24,081 nt of DNA from a virus. The notes under the pieces are model-generated. The model was not told the DNA's origin, searched no databases, and saw only the letters and a program-made list of their open reading frames with translations. How positions within the stretch are numbered: the first letter of the stretch is position 1; each line of letters opens with the position of its first letter. Location: positions 1-24,081 of the IMG/VR virus record IMGVR_UViG_3300046466_000127, one strand, 5' to 3'. Shown here in pieces: positions 13,706 to 21,223 of the stretch. The position numbers and the translations under genes are program-made.

Positions 13706-14486
13706 AATGATTTTCCAAGTGGCGGTAGGTAAACCGTCCAAACTATATGAACACTGCATTGAAAGTGTTGCACAATACTGTGAGAAATATAATATTAAAC
13801 ATGTCGTATTGACTCAACCCAAACTGCGTATCAAACCTGACATCTTTACCAGTGGACGAAGTGAGGAATCCTATATGAAGTATGGGGGATATCTGCCTAT
13901 CTATGAGAAGGAGAATGCGTTTGAGTATCTGGATGACTATGACCAGATTGCAATCGTAGATGCAGACATCTATATCCGACCAGACGCACCAAATATCTTT
14001 GAAGACTTTGGAACAGAACATGCGTTTGGTGCGGTATGTGAACGCGAGATGAATATTCAGGATTGGTATAAAAACAAGATTATCAACTACTCGCGTATGC
14101 AATACAATCCGCTTCATCGGAATACCCTTGATTTCAAACCAAACAATCTGGGGTTTGAGTTCTTTAACATGGGTCTCATTCTGTTGAACAGTAAACTCTT
14201 CAAACCATACCTCAAAGGCCAAGACCCACATAGTTTTATCAATCGTATGGAGTTTAAGGACTTTGTTGATGGTGTGGGTGCATGGAAGTGGTCTACCGAC
14301 CAGACACTACTGAACTACTTTCTCAAGAGATATAACATTCCAACTAAACATATGAACGGTAAATGGAATGGTCTGTATAGTGCAGTCGATAATCTGAAGG
14401 ATTGTCACTTCATTCATTTCTTCCTAAAAGACAAACTTCCCAATGCTGGTGAGAATGTTGGAGAGTTGATGAAACAAATCGTATAA
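13698..14486 (+). CDS. GT8-like (GT-A fold) glycosyltransferase
   Basis: The 262 residues contain the metal-binding triad DAD at 88-90 in IAIVDADIYIRPDAPNIFE. FFNMGLILLN, STDQTLLNYF and a C-terminal HFIHFF follow, the GT8-like order. A nucleotide-sugar donor is expected; the acceptor is unknown. It resembles the other GT8-like proteins in the window (7788 and 23264) in motif order, but not closely by eye. The 3' end carries the T4-type late promoter, which overlaps its stop codon, so it is the last gene of the upstream transcription block. Confidence 0.85.
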   Translation: MNRMIFQVAVGKPSKLYEHCIESVAQYCEKYNIKHVVLTQPKLRIKPDIFTSGRSEESYMKYGGYLPIYEKENAFEYLDDYDQIAIVDADIYIRPDAPNIFEDFGTEHAFGAVCEREMNIQDWYKNKIINYSRMQYNPLHRNTLDFKPNNLGFEFFNMGLILLNSKLFKPYLKGQDPHSFINRMEFKDFVDGVGAWKWSTDQTLLNYFLKRYNIPTKHMNGKWNGLYSAVDNLKDCHFIHFFLKDKLPNAGENVGELMKQIV

Positions 14487-14489
14487 ATA
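14482..14489 (+). promoter_or_regulatory. T4-type late promoter box TATAAATA
   Basis: An exact match to the T4 late promoter consensus, TATAAATA, lies 35 bases before the ATG at 14524. It overlaps the stop codon of the GT8-like gene. The leader is short and non-coding, with AAGGA at 14513-14517. Late transcription by RNA polymerase carrying a gp55-type sigma factor is expected for the genes downstream. Confidence 0.75.
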
Positions 14490-14523
14490 ATGTTATTGTC
14501 AATAGAGTGAATAAGGAACTAAC

Positions 14524-15222
14524 ATGTTAAACCCACAAGAGTTTGTGAAGAAAATTCGCAACGAAAATCAAGCATTGTTCGAAGCATCCAAGATGAACGT
14601 CAAGGCATACTTCGAAGGCGACCTTTCTAAAGAGGAAATGGTTGACCACTTCATTGGTCGCATGGTCAATGAACGTATGAACATGTCTGAAATCTCCGCA
14701 CAAATCGCAAGTGCAGACGATGATGCAGACCCAAGAGAATTAGAATTACTTTCAAAACAAGCAGCAGATGAAGCAAAACACTATCGTATGGTCAAGGAAG
14801 TTATTGAACATATCACTGGTGAAGAAGTAGATGCTGCAAGTGCGATTGCAAAAGAACGCGAAATGGATACTGCCAAAGGTGCATCTCTGTTAGAAAAGTA
14901 TGACGCAGAGAATGACGAGGCAGTCCTCGCCGCATATCAGTTGGTTGCGGAAGGTCGTGCAGAAGCGGTATGGAATCAGATGGCAGATACTATCGAAGAT
15001 AGTTTCATTTCTGGTCGTTATCGCGAGATTGCAAAGGACGAAGGTTTCCACAGTGGTATCGGTGCATACAAGTTACGCAAAGTTGCAACCGATGAGAAAA
15101 CACAGAGTCGTGTTCTTCGTATTATCGAAGCAATGCGTAAAGACCTGTTTGAAATCTCGTGTGCAAATACAGTCGAAGCAAAAGGTTCACGCGAACTTGT
15201 GAACACAGTCTACGGTTGGTAA
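14524..15222 (+). CDS. Ferritin-like diiron carboxylate protein
   Basis: The 232 residues are almost entirely helical with the spacing of a four-helix diiron bundle. Candidate ligands are E50 (VNERMNM), E83 and H86 in DEAKH, E143 or E147 in AEGRAEAVW, and E173 and H176 in DEGFH. Two ExxH pairs plus further Glu are diagnostic of the ferritin-like superfamily. Possible roles are oxygen-dependent hydroxylation or oxidation of a sugar, lipid or RNA, in the manner of MiaE-like and deformylating oxygenases, or iron storage. As first gene of a late unit rich in glycan-tailoring genes, an oxygenase is attractive but unproven. Three other genes of the window also use iron or other metals. Confidence 0.8.
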   Translation: MLNPQEFVKKIRNENQALFEASKMNVKAYFEGDLSKEEMVDHFIGRMVNERMNMSEISAQIASADDDADPRELELLSKQAADEAKHYRMVKEVIEHITGEEVDAASAIAKEREMDTAKGASLLEKYDAENDEAVLAAYQLVAEGRAEAVWNQMADTIEDSFISGRYREIAKDEGFHSGIGAYKLRKVATDEKTQSRVLRIIEAMRKDLFEISCANTVEAKGSRELVNTVYGW

Positions 15223-15774
15223 ATGAACGTAGGACTCACACAACGAGTCCTCACGCACAACGGACAAGTTCATGACTCTTTAGACCACAACTGGTATCGG
15301 TTGTTGAAGGGTCATGAACTTATCCCCATCCCAAATCGTGAAGACTTAGATTATGAATCCCTTGCGGAGTCTCTCGACCTTCTCATCGTCACAGGTGGGG
15401 ATAACGAAGAGATTCGTATTATCACAGAAGTATCTCTCATAACCGAAATGTCAAGACTGGGTAAACCCATTCTTGGTATCTGTCATGGTGCGTTTCTCCT
15501 AACAGAGATGCTTGGCGGTAGCACGAAGGAAATCGAAGGTCACTATGATACCGAACATCTTGTATATGGAGATGCACCTACCCACATCCGTGTGAACAGT
15601 TTTCATAATATTTCTATTGACAAACAGCCCCCAAATGGTGTATACTTATATATTGATGGGAATGGTAACATTGAGTCTTGGATGAAAGACAACATATGTG
15701 CAATTGTCTGGCATCCTGAAAGAATGACCAGACCCTTTATACCTGATGAGATACGGAAGGTGACAGGATTATGA
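15223..15774 (+). CDS. Class I glutamine amidotransferase-like hydrolase (peptidase C26 type)
   Basis: The triad is visible: nucleophile C87 in ILGICHGAF, with H164 and E166 in IVWHPERM. NSFHN (125-129) is the additional motif of the C26 gamma-glutamyl hydrolase group. The N-terminal QRV...HDSLDHNW resembles, by memory, members found in surface polysaccharide clusters. These include Campylobacter Cj1417, which hydrolyses gamma-glutamyl-CDP-amidate. The family removes glutamine-derived glutamate or ammonia. It follows the ferritin-like gene with no gap (TAA then ATG). A free-standing enzyme of 183 residues with no synthase domain favours a hydrolase role. The specific substrate is inference. 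Confidence 0.88.
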   Translation: MNVGLTQRVLTHNGQVHDSLDHNWYRLLKGHELIPIPNREDLDYESLAESLDLLIVTGGDNEEIRIITEVSLITEMSRLGKPILGICHGAFLLTEMLGGSTKEIEGHYDTEHLVYGDAPTHIRVNSFHNISIDKQPPNGVYLYIDGNGNIESWMKDNICAIVWHPERMTRPFIPDEIRKVTGL

Positions 15775-16451
15775 TGAAACAGATTGATAATGGAGAGACT
15801 TATCAGGTTACCGATATTTGGAATTATGATATCCAAGTTATAAGGGGTGTCAATACGACTTATATCAATAACAATAACTCGATAGGAACAAGTTATATTA
15901 TGGGTAAAGACTGTAGTGTCCATATGAAGAACGGTTGGTCAGTTGAGACTAACAGTTTCGCAGGGCAGACAGACAATGAGTTCACGGTTGAGACACATAA
16001 TGATACCTCTGTGTTTGCTCACATCAAGTTCTATGGTCTGCATCTCAACGATGACCGCATGTTCATACCACATGATAATCCAAAAGGCAACCTATCTTAC
16101 ATGGACGGCGGAACGAACACCACCGCAGTCAATCCTGGCCGTCTTGGACTTCCCGTCATCAACTATGTCCACTTCCCCGCAGGGATGAAACAGACTCTCC
16201 ACACTCATCCAAGTCAACGCATCGGATTAGTCCTGTCTGGTAAAGGTGAGATTGAACTTGATAATGATGTAATGTTCCCTATCAAGGCGGGGGATTGTTG
16301 GGTCATGGAGAGAAATGTTTTACATAATTTTATGTGTAATAAGGGTGAGGATGTTACATTATTTGTATTCAGTCCTGACTCTGGAACAGGGCCAACAGAT
16401 GAAATCAACCCATTGAAAGTGAGAACCTATGTCGGACAACAACGATTATAA
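15771..16451 (+). CDS. Cupin-fold protein
   Basis: The C-terminal half shows the cupin metal-site motifs HTHPSQR (144-150) with later E160 in GKGEIEL, then G-D in IKAGDCWVMERNVLHNF with H185. That is cupin motif 1 and 2 in order. The N-terminal half (residues 1-110) is beta-rich and may form a second, degenerate barrel. Possible activities are sugar isomerase, epimerase or dioxygenase. It could equally bind a small molecule. It overlaps the amidotransferase stop (ATG at 15771 or 15774). It is part of the late tailoring block, so modification of a sugar is plausible but not shown. Confidence 0.82.
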   Translation: MMKQIDNGETYQVTDIWNYDIQVIRGVNTTYINNNNSIGTSYIMGKDCSVHMKNGWSVETNSFAGQTDNEFTVETHNDTSVFAHIKFYGLHLNDDRMFIPHDNPKGNLSYMDGGTNTTAVNPGRLGLPVINYVHFPAGMKQTLHTHPSQRIGLVLSGKGEIELDNDVMFPIKAGDCWVMERNVLHNFMCNKGEDVTLFVFSPDSGTGPTDEINPLKVRTYVGQQRL

Positions 16452-17067
16452 AAAACTATTAATCATAACAGGCCCACAGGGGTCTGGCAATCATCTATTC
16501 AGTAAAGTGTTTAGTTATCATCCATATGTGAGTGGATGGGATTTTGGTGACAAGTATTGGATACCAAGTGACGAAGAACCCTTTGCAGAATGTTGGGTAG
16601 ACCCATCAAAGACGAAGAGTATGTTGAAAAGTTCTGCGGTTGTTGCAAACGTCAGTGTGCCTTTTGTGTATGACGGAGTGAAACAAGTTCCAAAGATACA
16701 AGAAGTCATGAAGGAGGCACAAAACGTAGGGTATGATGTTAAGGTCTGTATTGTAGTTCGAGACCGTAATATAAATATGGAACAACAGTTTAGGGTTAGA
16801 AACGAATTCACATTGCCACAAGCACTAGGATATTATTACAAACTAGATGCCGACTTACAGTTCCTTTCTCATGAGTCGTTATATTTGTATGGTGGTGCGT
16901 ATCTGAAGTGGTTGTCAAAGGTTCTTGACTTTCCGATTGCATATAATGATGAACGAATTGAGAAAGATATTGCAAAAGACCAAAATGCAAAATATGTGGA
17001 GCCTGTTGACTCTCACTGGTTGGATGAACAAGTATGGCAAGGGATAAGACCAAAGAATGAACGGTAA
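16429..17067 (+). CDS. P-loop sulfotransferase-like protein (1 of 3)
   Basis: LLIITGPQGSGNHLFSKVFSYHP near the N-terminus is a P-loop of the sulfotransferase type; GSGNHLF at 18-24 would bind the 5'-phosphosulfate of PAPS. VKVCIVVRDRNINMEQQF looks like the 3'-phosphate binding region (VxxR). The protein has 212 residues. A kinase cannot be excluded, because the loop is also compatible with nucleotide kinases. It overlaps the cupin gene by 23 bases and the next sulfotransferase-like gene by 11 bases. The three such genes at 16.4-18.8 kb share only the fold, not clear sequence identity. Confidence 0.65.
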   Translation: MSDNNDYKKLLIITGPQGSGNHLFSKVFSYHPYVSGWDFGDKYWIPSDEEPFAECWVDPSKTKSMLKSSAVVANVSVPFVYDGVKQVPKIQEVMKEAQNVGYDVKVCIVVRDRNINMEQQFRVRNEFTLPQALGYYYKLDADLQFLSHESLYLYGGAYLKWLSKVLDFPIAYNDERIEKDIAKDQNAKYVEPVDSHWLDEQVWQGIRPKNER

Positions 17068-17593
17068 ATACATCTTTGTCACTGGTGCGCCTGGTTCACG
17101 ATGGAGTGGTTATGTTGAAGACCACCTATACATTCGTGACGATATAGACAAGAGTGATAGGTCACCTGAACGAGAGTATTGGCATGGTCGTGATGGTTGT
17201 AGAGACTTAGTGCATAGAGGTGCATACTTTGACCCTGGCATGGAGTTTCGAAATGATGAGAAATATTGGGATAAACCATTTAGTGGTGAAGGTATTCGCA
17301 TAATCAAGTCTCATACATTTGCTTATCATATATATTGGTTGATGAGATGGAACTGTCCTATTCATCTGGTATATAGAACTAATCAAGAATGTTTTGATTG
17401 GTGGCACGAATGTGGTGGTTGGAATATCAAGTATCCCGACTATAAATGGTATCGAGACGATGACAATATGATAGAACAGATACAAATGCAGAACCTTCTT
17501 ATCAAAGAATTTGTTGAAGAAGAAGGTCTTGAAAAACATAATGACGGAAAAAGAGATTATTACATATGGACGCCAAAGACAGAGAATGGTTAA
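17057..17593 (+). CDS. P-loop sulfotransferase-like protein (2 of 3)
   Basis: The N-terminal YIFVTGAPGSRWSGYVE contains a P-loop-like GAPGSRWSG (10-18). RIIKSHTFAYHIYWLM followed by IHLVYRTNQECFDWW recalls the sulfotransferase KSH strand and the Arg-containing 3'-phosphate site. The 178 residues are rich in Trp and Tyr. It is short for a sulfotransferase, so it may be a reduced enzyme or a divergent kinase. It overlaps genes on both sides (the methyltransferase ATG lies inside it). The assignment rests on the motif order. Confidence 0.55.
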   Translation: MNGKYIFVTGAPGSRWSGYVEDHLYIRDDIDKSDRSPEREYWHGRDGCRDLVHRGAYFDPGMEFRNDEKYWDKPFSGEGIRIIKSHTFAYHIYWLMRWNCPIHLVYRTNQECFDWWHECGGWNIKYPDYKWYRDDDNMIEQIQMQNLLIKEFVEEEGLEKHNDGKRDYYIWTPKTENG

Positions 17594-18135
17594 AAGATTA
17601 CTTTACTTACCATTGGCCCAGTTCACGCACTGCGGGATTGGATGATTATTATTGGACAGGATGGAGATTGATAGATGAAATACAAGAAGGAGAAACCGTC
17701 TTGGATGTCGGTTGCGGGGTTAATCCGTTTAAGAGACATATTAAAGGATTACATGGCATCGATATTACAGACATTGGGAGTGACGAACAAGTCGCAATCG
17801 AGGACTATAGACCAGAAACTAAATTTGATGTTGCTTTTTGCCTCGGCTCTATTAATTTTGGCGGCTGGTCTGAAGTAGTAGAACAAATCAATTCACTGAC
17901 ACGAAGGTGTCTAAAAGATGAATGTCGAATTTATTGGAGATGTAATCCAGGCCATCGTGACCATGAGAATGAATTAGTCAACCAAGTTCCCTTCTTTAAT
18001 TGGAATATAAATCATCATATCATGTTGACACAAAATACAGGTTTCAAAGTTACAGAATTTATGCCTGATAATAATAGGATGTATGTGAAATGGGAAAGAA
18101 AATCTTCGTCCATATCCCCAAAAACGGGGGGATGA
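17566..18135 (+). CDS. Class I SAM-dependent methyltransferase (1 of 3)
   Basis: Motif I is VLDVGCGVNP (45-54). KFDVAFCLGSINFGGW is in the position of motif IV. The C-terminal strands and EFMPDNNRMYVKWERK complete the fold of 189 residues. It should transfer methyl from S-adenosylmethionine to a small molecule or sugar. The target is unknown. The start lies inside the upstream gene (28-base overlap). The last 46 bases overlap the sulfotransferase start at 18090, so the C-terminus SSSISPKTGG comes from a region read in two frames. Confidence 0.82.
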   Translation: MDAKDREWLKDYFTYHWPSSRTAGLDDYYWTGWRLIDEIQEGETVLDVGCGVNPFKRHIKGLHGIDITDIGSDEQVAIEDYRPETKFDVAFCLGSINFGGWSEVVEQINSLTRRCLKDECRIYWRCNPGHRDHENELVNQVPFFNWNINHHIMLTQNTGFKVTEFMPDNNRMYVKWERKSSSISPKTGG

Positions 18136-18779
18136 CAATCAGGAGAAATCCTGAACTGCGACCAAAAGTATTACTCGCAACACCAGAAAATCATATTAAT
18201 CGTCAGTATACAGAAGACCTTTTTCGCGTTATGCAAGAAAACCGCGAACATCACGGTTTTGAACATGCAAGGTGGAGAGACTGGAATCAACAGGTTCGAG
18301 AAAATCATCGTGCATTTGCAATTGTTCGTAACCCGTGGAGTCGAGTTGTATCGCGATTTGAATTTGCAAAAAAGGTAATCTATAAAGAAGATGGTTCTGA
18401 CCATTTTGGTAGAACAGATTATATTGACTGTTCCTCGTTTGAAGCATTCCTTGAAACTCGACACGAATGGGGTGGTAGAAAGTTCTTCTGGCATCGTGCA
18501 ATCCGTGGGTGGTATCCCGCATTGGATTATGTGACTGATGAAAAAGGTAAACTTAGGTGTGACATTCTTAGGTTTGAACACTATGATGATGACGTAAAAT
18601 CATATCTGGGTGTCCTATTCAATCCCGAACCTCGCAATGTGACTGGATATAAACAGTCTACATATACTGATTACTATAACGATAAAACAATTCAGATTGT
18701 TGCTGACTGGTATAAAAAAGATATTGACTATTGGGGATTCGACTTTGATAGTGCTGCACAAAGGAACTATTGGAGATGA
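18090..18779 (+). CDS. Carbohydrate sulfotransferase (Sulfotransfer_2 type; 3 of 3)
   Basis: This is the clearest sulfotransferase. IFVHIPKNGGMTI (5-17) is the 5'-phosphosulfate loop, and AIVRNPWSRVVSRF (77-90), with R80 and S84, is the 3'-phosphate site. DILRFEHYDDDV and later QIVADWYKKDIDYWGFDF match the usual C-terminal helices. It has 229 residues. The family transfers sulfate from PAPS to hydroxyls of glycans in the cytoplasm or Golgi of known members. A phage enzyme would need host PAPS. The stop overlaps the following methyltransferase ATG (ATGATG). Activity is likely, since both binding motifs are intact. Confidence 0.85.
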   Translation: MGKKIFVHIPKNGGMTIRRNPELRPKVLLATPENHINRQYTEDLFRVMQENREHHGFEHARWRDWNQQVRENHRAFAIVRNPWSRVVSRFEFAKKVIYKEDGSDHFGRTDYIDCSSFEAFLETRHEWGGRKFFWHRAIRGWYPALDYVTDEKGKLRCDILRFEHYDDDVKSYLGVLFNPEPRNVTGYKQSTYTDYYNDKTIQIVADWYKKDIDYWGFDFDSAAQRNYWR

Positions 18780-19372
18780 TGGGAAGCCCAATAAACAAAG
18801 ACTCCGTAAATATTATGGGGTTGATAGAACCAAACTCGATAGGCGCAGAAGTGGGCGTCTGGTTTGGAAACTCCTCACAGAAATTCTTGGGTCGAGGAGT
18901 GAGAGAACTTCATCTCGTAGATGCATGGAGTATTGAACCATATAAAGAATCTACAGAACATGGCACATATGAAAACTATCTAGAAAGATATTCCAAGATG
19001 TGTGGGGGTAATACCGAAAAAGATTTCCAAAAATACTATGATAGTGTTTATAGAACAGTGAAGTCAACAATAGGAACAGACCCTCGTGTTACCATTTATC
19101 GAATGAACTCTAATGAGTGGTTTGATAGTTTTGATAAGAAACTTGATTGGATTTATGTTGACGGTGACCATTCCTACGAGGGGTGTCTTCGTGACTTGAA
19201 CAATGCACTAAAGGTTGTCAGAGTTGGCGGTCTTATTCTTGGAGATGATTATAAATGGCCAGATACAAAATTTGGTAAGACTGGTGTCACTCGAGCGGTA
19301 GACAAGTTTTGTTATAGTAATGGTTTATTGAAAGAACAACACGGACAAGTTCAGTTTAGTATAAAGGTATAA
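18776..19372 (+). CDS. Class I SAM-dependent methyltransferase (2 of 3)
   Basis: GAEVGVWFGNSSQKF (23-37) is motif I. DWIYVDGDHSYEG (124-136) and VVRVGGLILGDDYKW are the later motifs of the Methyltransf_24 group, which includes sugar O-methyltransferases. The residues DGDHSYEG may bind a metal. Likely action is O-methylation of a glycan hydroxyl. Start: ATG 18776 or 18779, overlapping the sulfotransferase stop; a TTG at 18770 is in frame but less likely. AAAGGA is at 18760-18765. Confidence 0.85.
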   Translation: MMGSPINKDSVNIMGLIEPNSIGAEVGVWFGNSSQKFLGRGVRELHLVDAWSIEPYKESTEHGTYENYLERYSKMCGGNTEKDFQKYYDSVYRTVKSTIGTDPRVTIYRMNSNEWFDSFDKKLDWIYVDGDHSYEGCLRDLNNALKVVRVGGLILGDDYKWPDTKFGKTGVTRAVDKFCYSNGLLKEQHGQVQFSIKV

Positions 19373-19373
19373 T

Positions 19374-19901
19374 ATGCATCCCTCATCAATCGCAAATATG
19401 AAAAGGTGTAGAGAACACCTAAATGAAGTTATCGGAAAAGACATCACAGTTTTGGATGTTGGTGGTCGTGCATTGAAAGCAGATAAGGATAGGTCATATC
19501 GTCCAATCTGGGAAGATGTTGCAGAGAAATATCTAATTGCAGACCTTGTGGCAGGATTGAATGTTGACTTACCAATGCCTGGCCCTTATACAATTCCCCT
19601 TGAGGACGAGTCTGTCGATTTGGTTGTGAGTGGTCAAACCCTTGAACATGTCAAGAATCCCTTTCGAAGTGTTACTGAGATGACACGAGTTTTGAAAACG
19701 GGTTCACATATTATTTTAATTGCACCATCTACTGGCCCTCGACATGATAGTATTGACTGTTGGAGATTTATGGATGACAGTTTCAAGGCAATCGCCGAGG
19801 AATGTGGTCTAAAAGTTGTGTTAGATTATATCGATTTTGGCCCGTGGGAAGAACGGTCTGCAAGATGGAAAGACCATGTTTTCATCGGTAAGAAGAAATG
19901 A
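19374..19901 (+). CDS. Class I SAM-dependent methyltransferase (3 of 3)
   Basis: VLDVGGRAL (26-34) is motif I, with Gly-Gly instead of the usual Gly-x-Gly. DLVVSGQTLEHVKNP is motif IV of the Methyltransf_11 group, and HIILIAPSTGPRHDS follows. It has 175 residues. The ATG lies one base after the previous stop, and the last bases overlap the HAD-NTase start (ATGA at 19898). The substrate is unknown. With the two other methyltransferases it gives this late unit three methylation steps. Confidence 0.82.
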   Translation: MHPSSIANMKRCREHLNEVIGKDITVLDVGGRALKADKDRSYRPIWEDVAEKYLIADLVAGLNVDLPMPGPYTIPLEDESVDLVVSGQTLEHVKNPFRSVTEMTRVLKTGSHIILIAPSTGPRHDSIDCWRFMDDSFKAIAEECGLKVVLDYIDFGPWEERSARWKDHVFIGKKK

Positions 19902-21223
19902 TAAAACTTATATTGTTTGACCTAGATGGAGTTCTGGTCAATACAAAAAATATACATTTTGATGCATTGAATGAGGCGTTGGGTGAACGTGCAGTCACCC
20001 GTGACGAACACTTGTCCTTGTATGATGGTATGACTACCATGAACAAATTACGTTTCATGGGGTTCTCTGAGTCTGAATCCAAGAAAATATTTTATGACAA
20101 ACAACTCTATACTTATCGAAGACTAGACTCACTTGAAAAAAACAATAATATCATTGATTTATTTTTAGAATTAAAGAAAGAAGGATATGAAATTGGAATT
20201 TGTTCTAACGCAATTAAAAAGACTGTGGTTAAATGTCTATCCAGAGTTGGTATTACTCACCTATGTGATTTTTTTCTCTGTTCTGGTGATGTAACTAATC
20301 CAAAACCACACCCCGAAATATATTGGAAAGCGATGTCAACTATGGGTGTTCTTCCTGAAGAGACTTTGATTGTTGAGGACTCTCATGTTGGTCTGTTGGC
20401 AGCGCATCGGTCTAGTGCAAATGTGATTAGGGTGAACAGTCCTGATGATGTAAATCTTGGTTTAATAGAAAGAATCAAAGGTCAAACTCCAACTCCTCGA
20501 TGGAAAGATGAGAAACTAAACGTAGTCATACCAATGGCAGGCGCGGGTAGTCGTTTTTCAAATGCGGGATATACTTTTCCTAAACCACTGATTGATGTCA
20601 ATGGGAAACCAATGATTCAAAGAGTTGTAGAGAATATCGCGATTGAAGCAAACTATATTTTCATTGTCCAAAAATCACATCGAGAGAAATACAATCTGGA
20701 TTCGATGTTGAACATGATTGCACCAAACTGCAAGATTGTGGAGATTGAAGGTATGACAGAAGGTGCTGCTTGCACAACTCTACTCGCAAAAGAATATATC
20801 AATAATGACTCACCACTGTTTATTGCAAACTCTGACCAATATGTAAAATGGGATTCATCACACTTCATGTATAAAATGAAGGAACATGATGTTGATGGTG
20901 GTATTGTTACTTTCAAAGCAACACATCCCAAGTGGTCATATGCACAGACAGATGGTCTAGGTAATGTCGTGAAGGTTGCGGAGAAAGACCCAATCAGTGA
21001 CAATGCGACTGTTGGGTTTTACTACTGGAAACGTGGTAGAGATTATGTGTCTTTCTGTGAAGACATGATTGCGCTTGACCAGAGAGTAAATGGTGAGTTT
21101 TATGTCTGTCCTGTATATAATAATGCGATACGCGAAGGAAAAGGTATTAAGATATATGAGGTTGAAGAGATGTGGGGACTAGGAACTCCTGAAGACCTTG
21201 AACAATACTTGAGAGAGAATTGA
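19898..21223 (+). CDS. HAD phosphatase fused to a nucleotidylyltransferase
   Basis: Residues 1-196 are a HAD hydrolase of the beta-phosphoglucomutase type. Motif I is FDLDGVLVN (D8, D10), motif II is ICSNA, motif III has K136 in NPKPHPE, and motif IV is VEDSHVGLLAA (E160, D161). Residues 207-441 form a GT-A nucleotidylyltransferase with VVIPMAGAGSRF (209-220), FPKPLIDVNGKPM (227-239) and a later NSDQ metal-site motif. It would make a nucleotide-activated sugar or other phosphorylated compound, with the HAD part removing or transferring phosphate on a related intermediate. The single chain suggests consecutive steps. The NTase resembles a group found beside HAD genes in surface polysaccharide clusters. 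Confidence 0.9.
   Translation: MIKLILFDLDGVLVNTKNIHFDALNEALGERAVTRDEHLSLYDGMTTMNKLRFMGFSESESKKIFYDKQLYTYRRLDSLEKNNNIIDLFLELKKEGYEIGICSNAIKKTVVKCLSRVGITHLCDFFLCSGDVTNPKPHPEIYWKAMSTMGVLPEETLIVEDSHVGLLAAHRSSANVIRVNSPDDVNLGLIERIKGQTPTPRWKDEKLNVVIPMAGAGSRFSNAGYTFPKPLIDVNGKPMIQRVVENIAIEANYIFIVQKSHREKYNLDSMLNMIAPNCKIVEIEGMTEGAACTTLLAKEYINNDSPLFIANSDQYVKWDSSHFMYKMKEHDVDGGIVTFKATHPKWSYAQTDGLGNVVKVAEKDPISDNATVGFYYWKRGRDYVSFCEDMIALDQRVNGEFYVCPVYNNAIREGKGIKIYEVEEMWGLGTPEDLEQYLREN

Noticed and set aside
13316-14231. Long reverse-strand ORFs opposite the GT25-like and GT8-like genes
   Set aside because: They mirror conserved + strand genes, are rich in Ile, Phe and Cys in a shadow-like way, and have no ribosome site.
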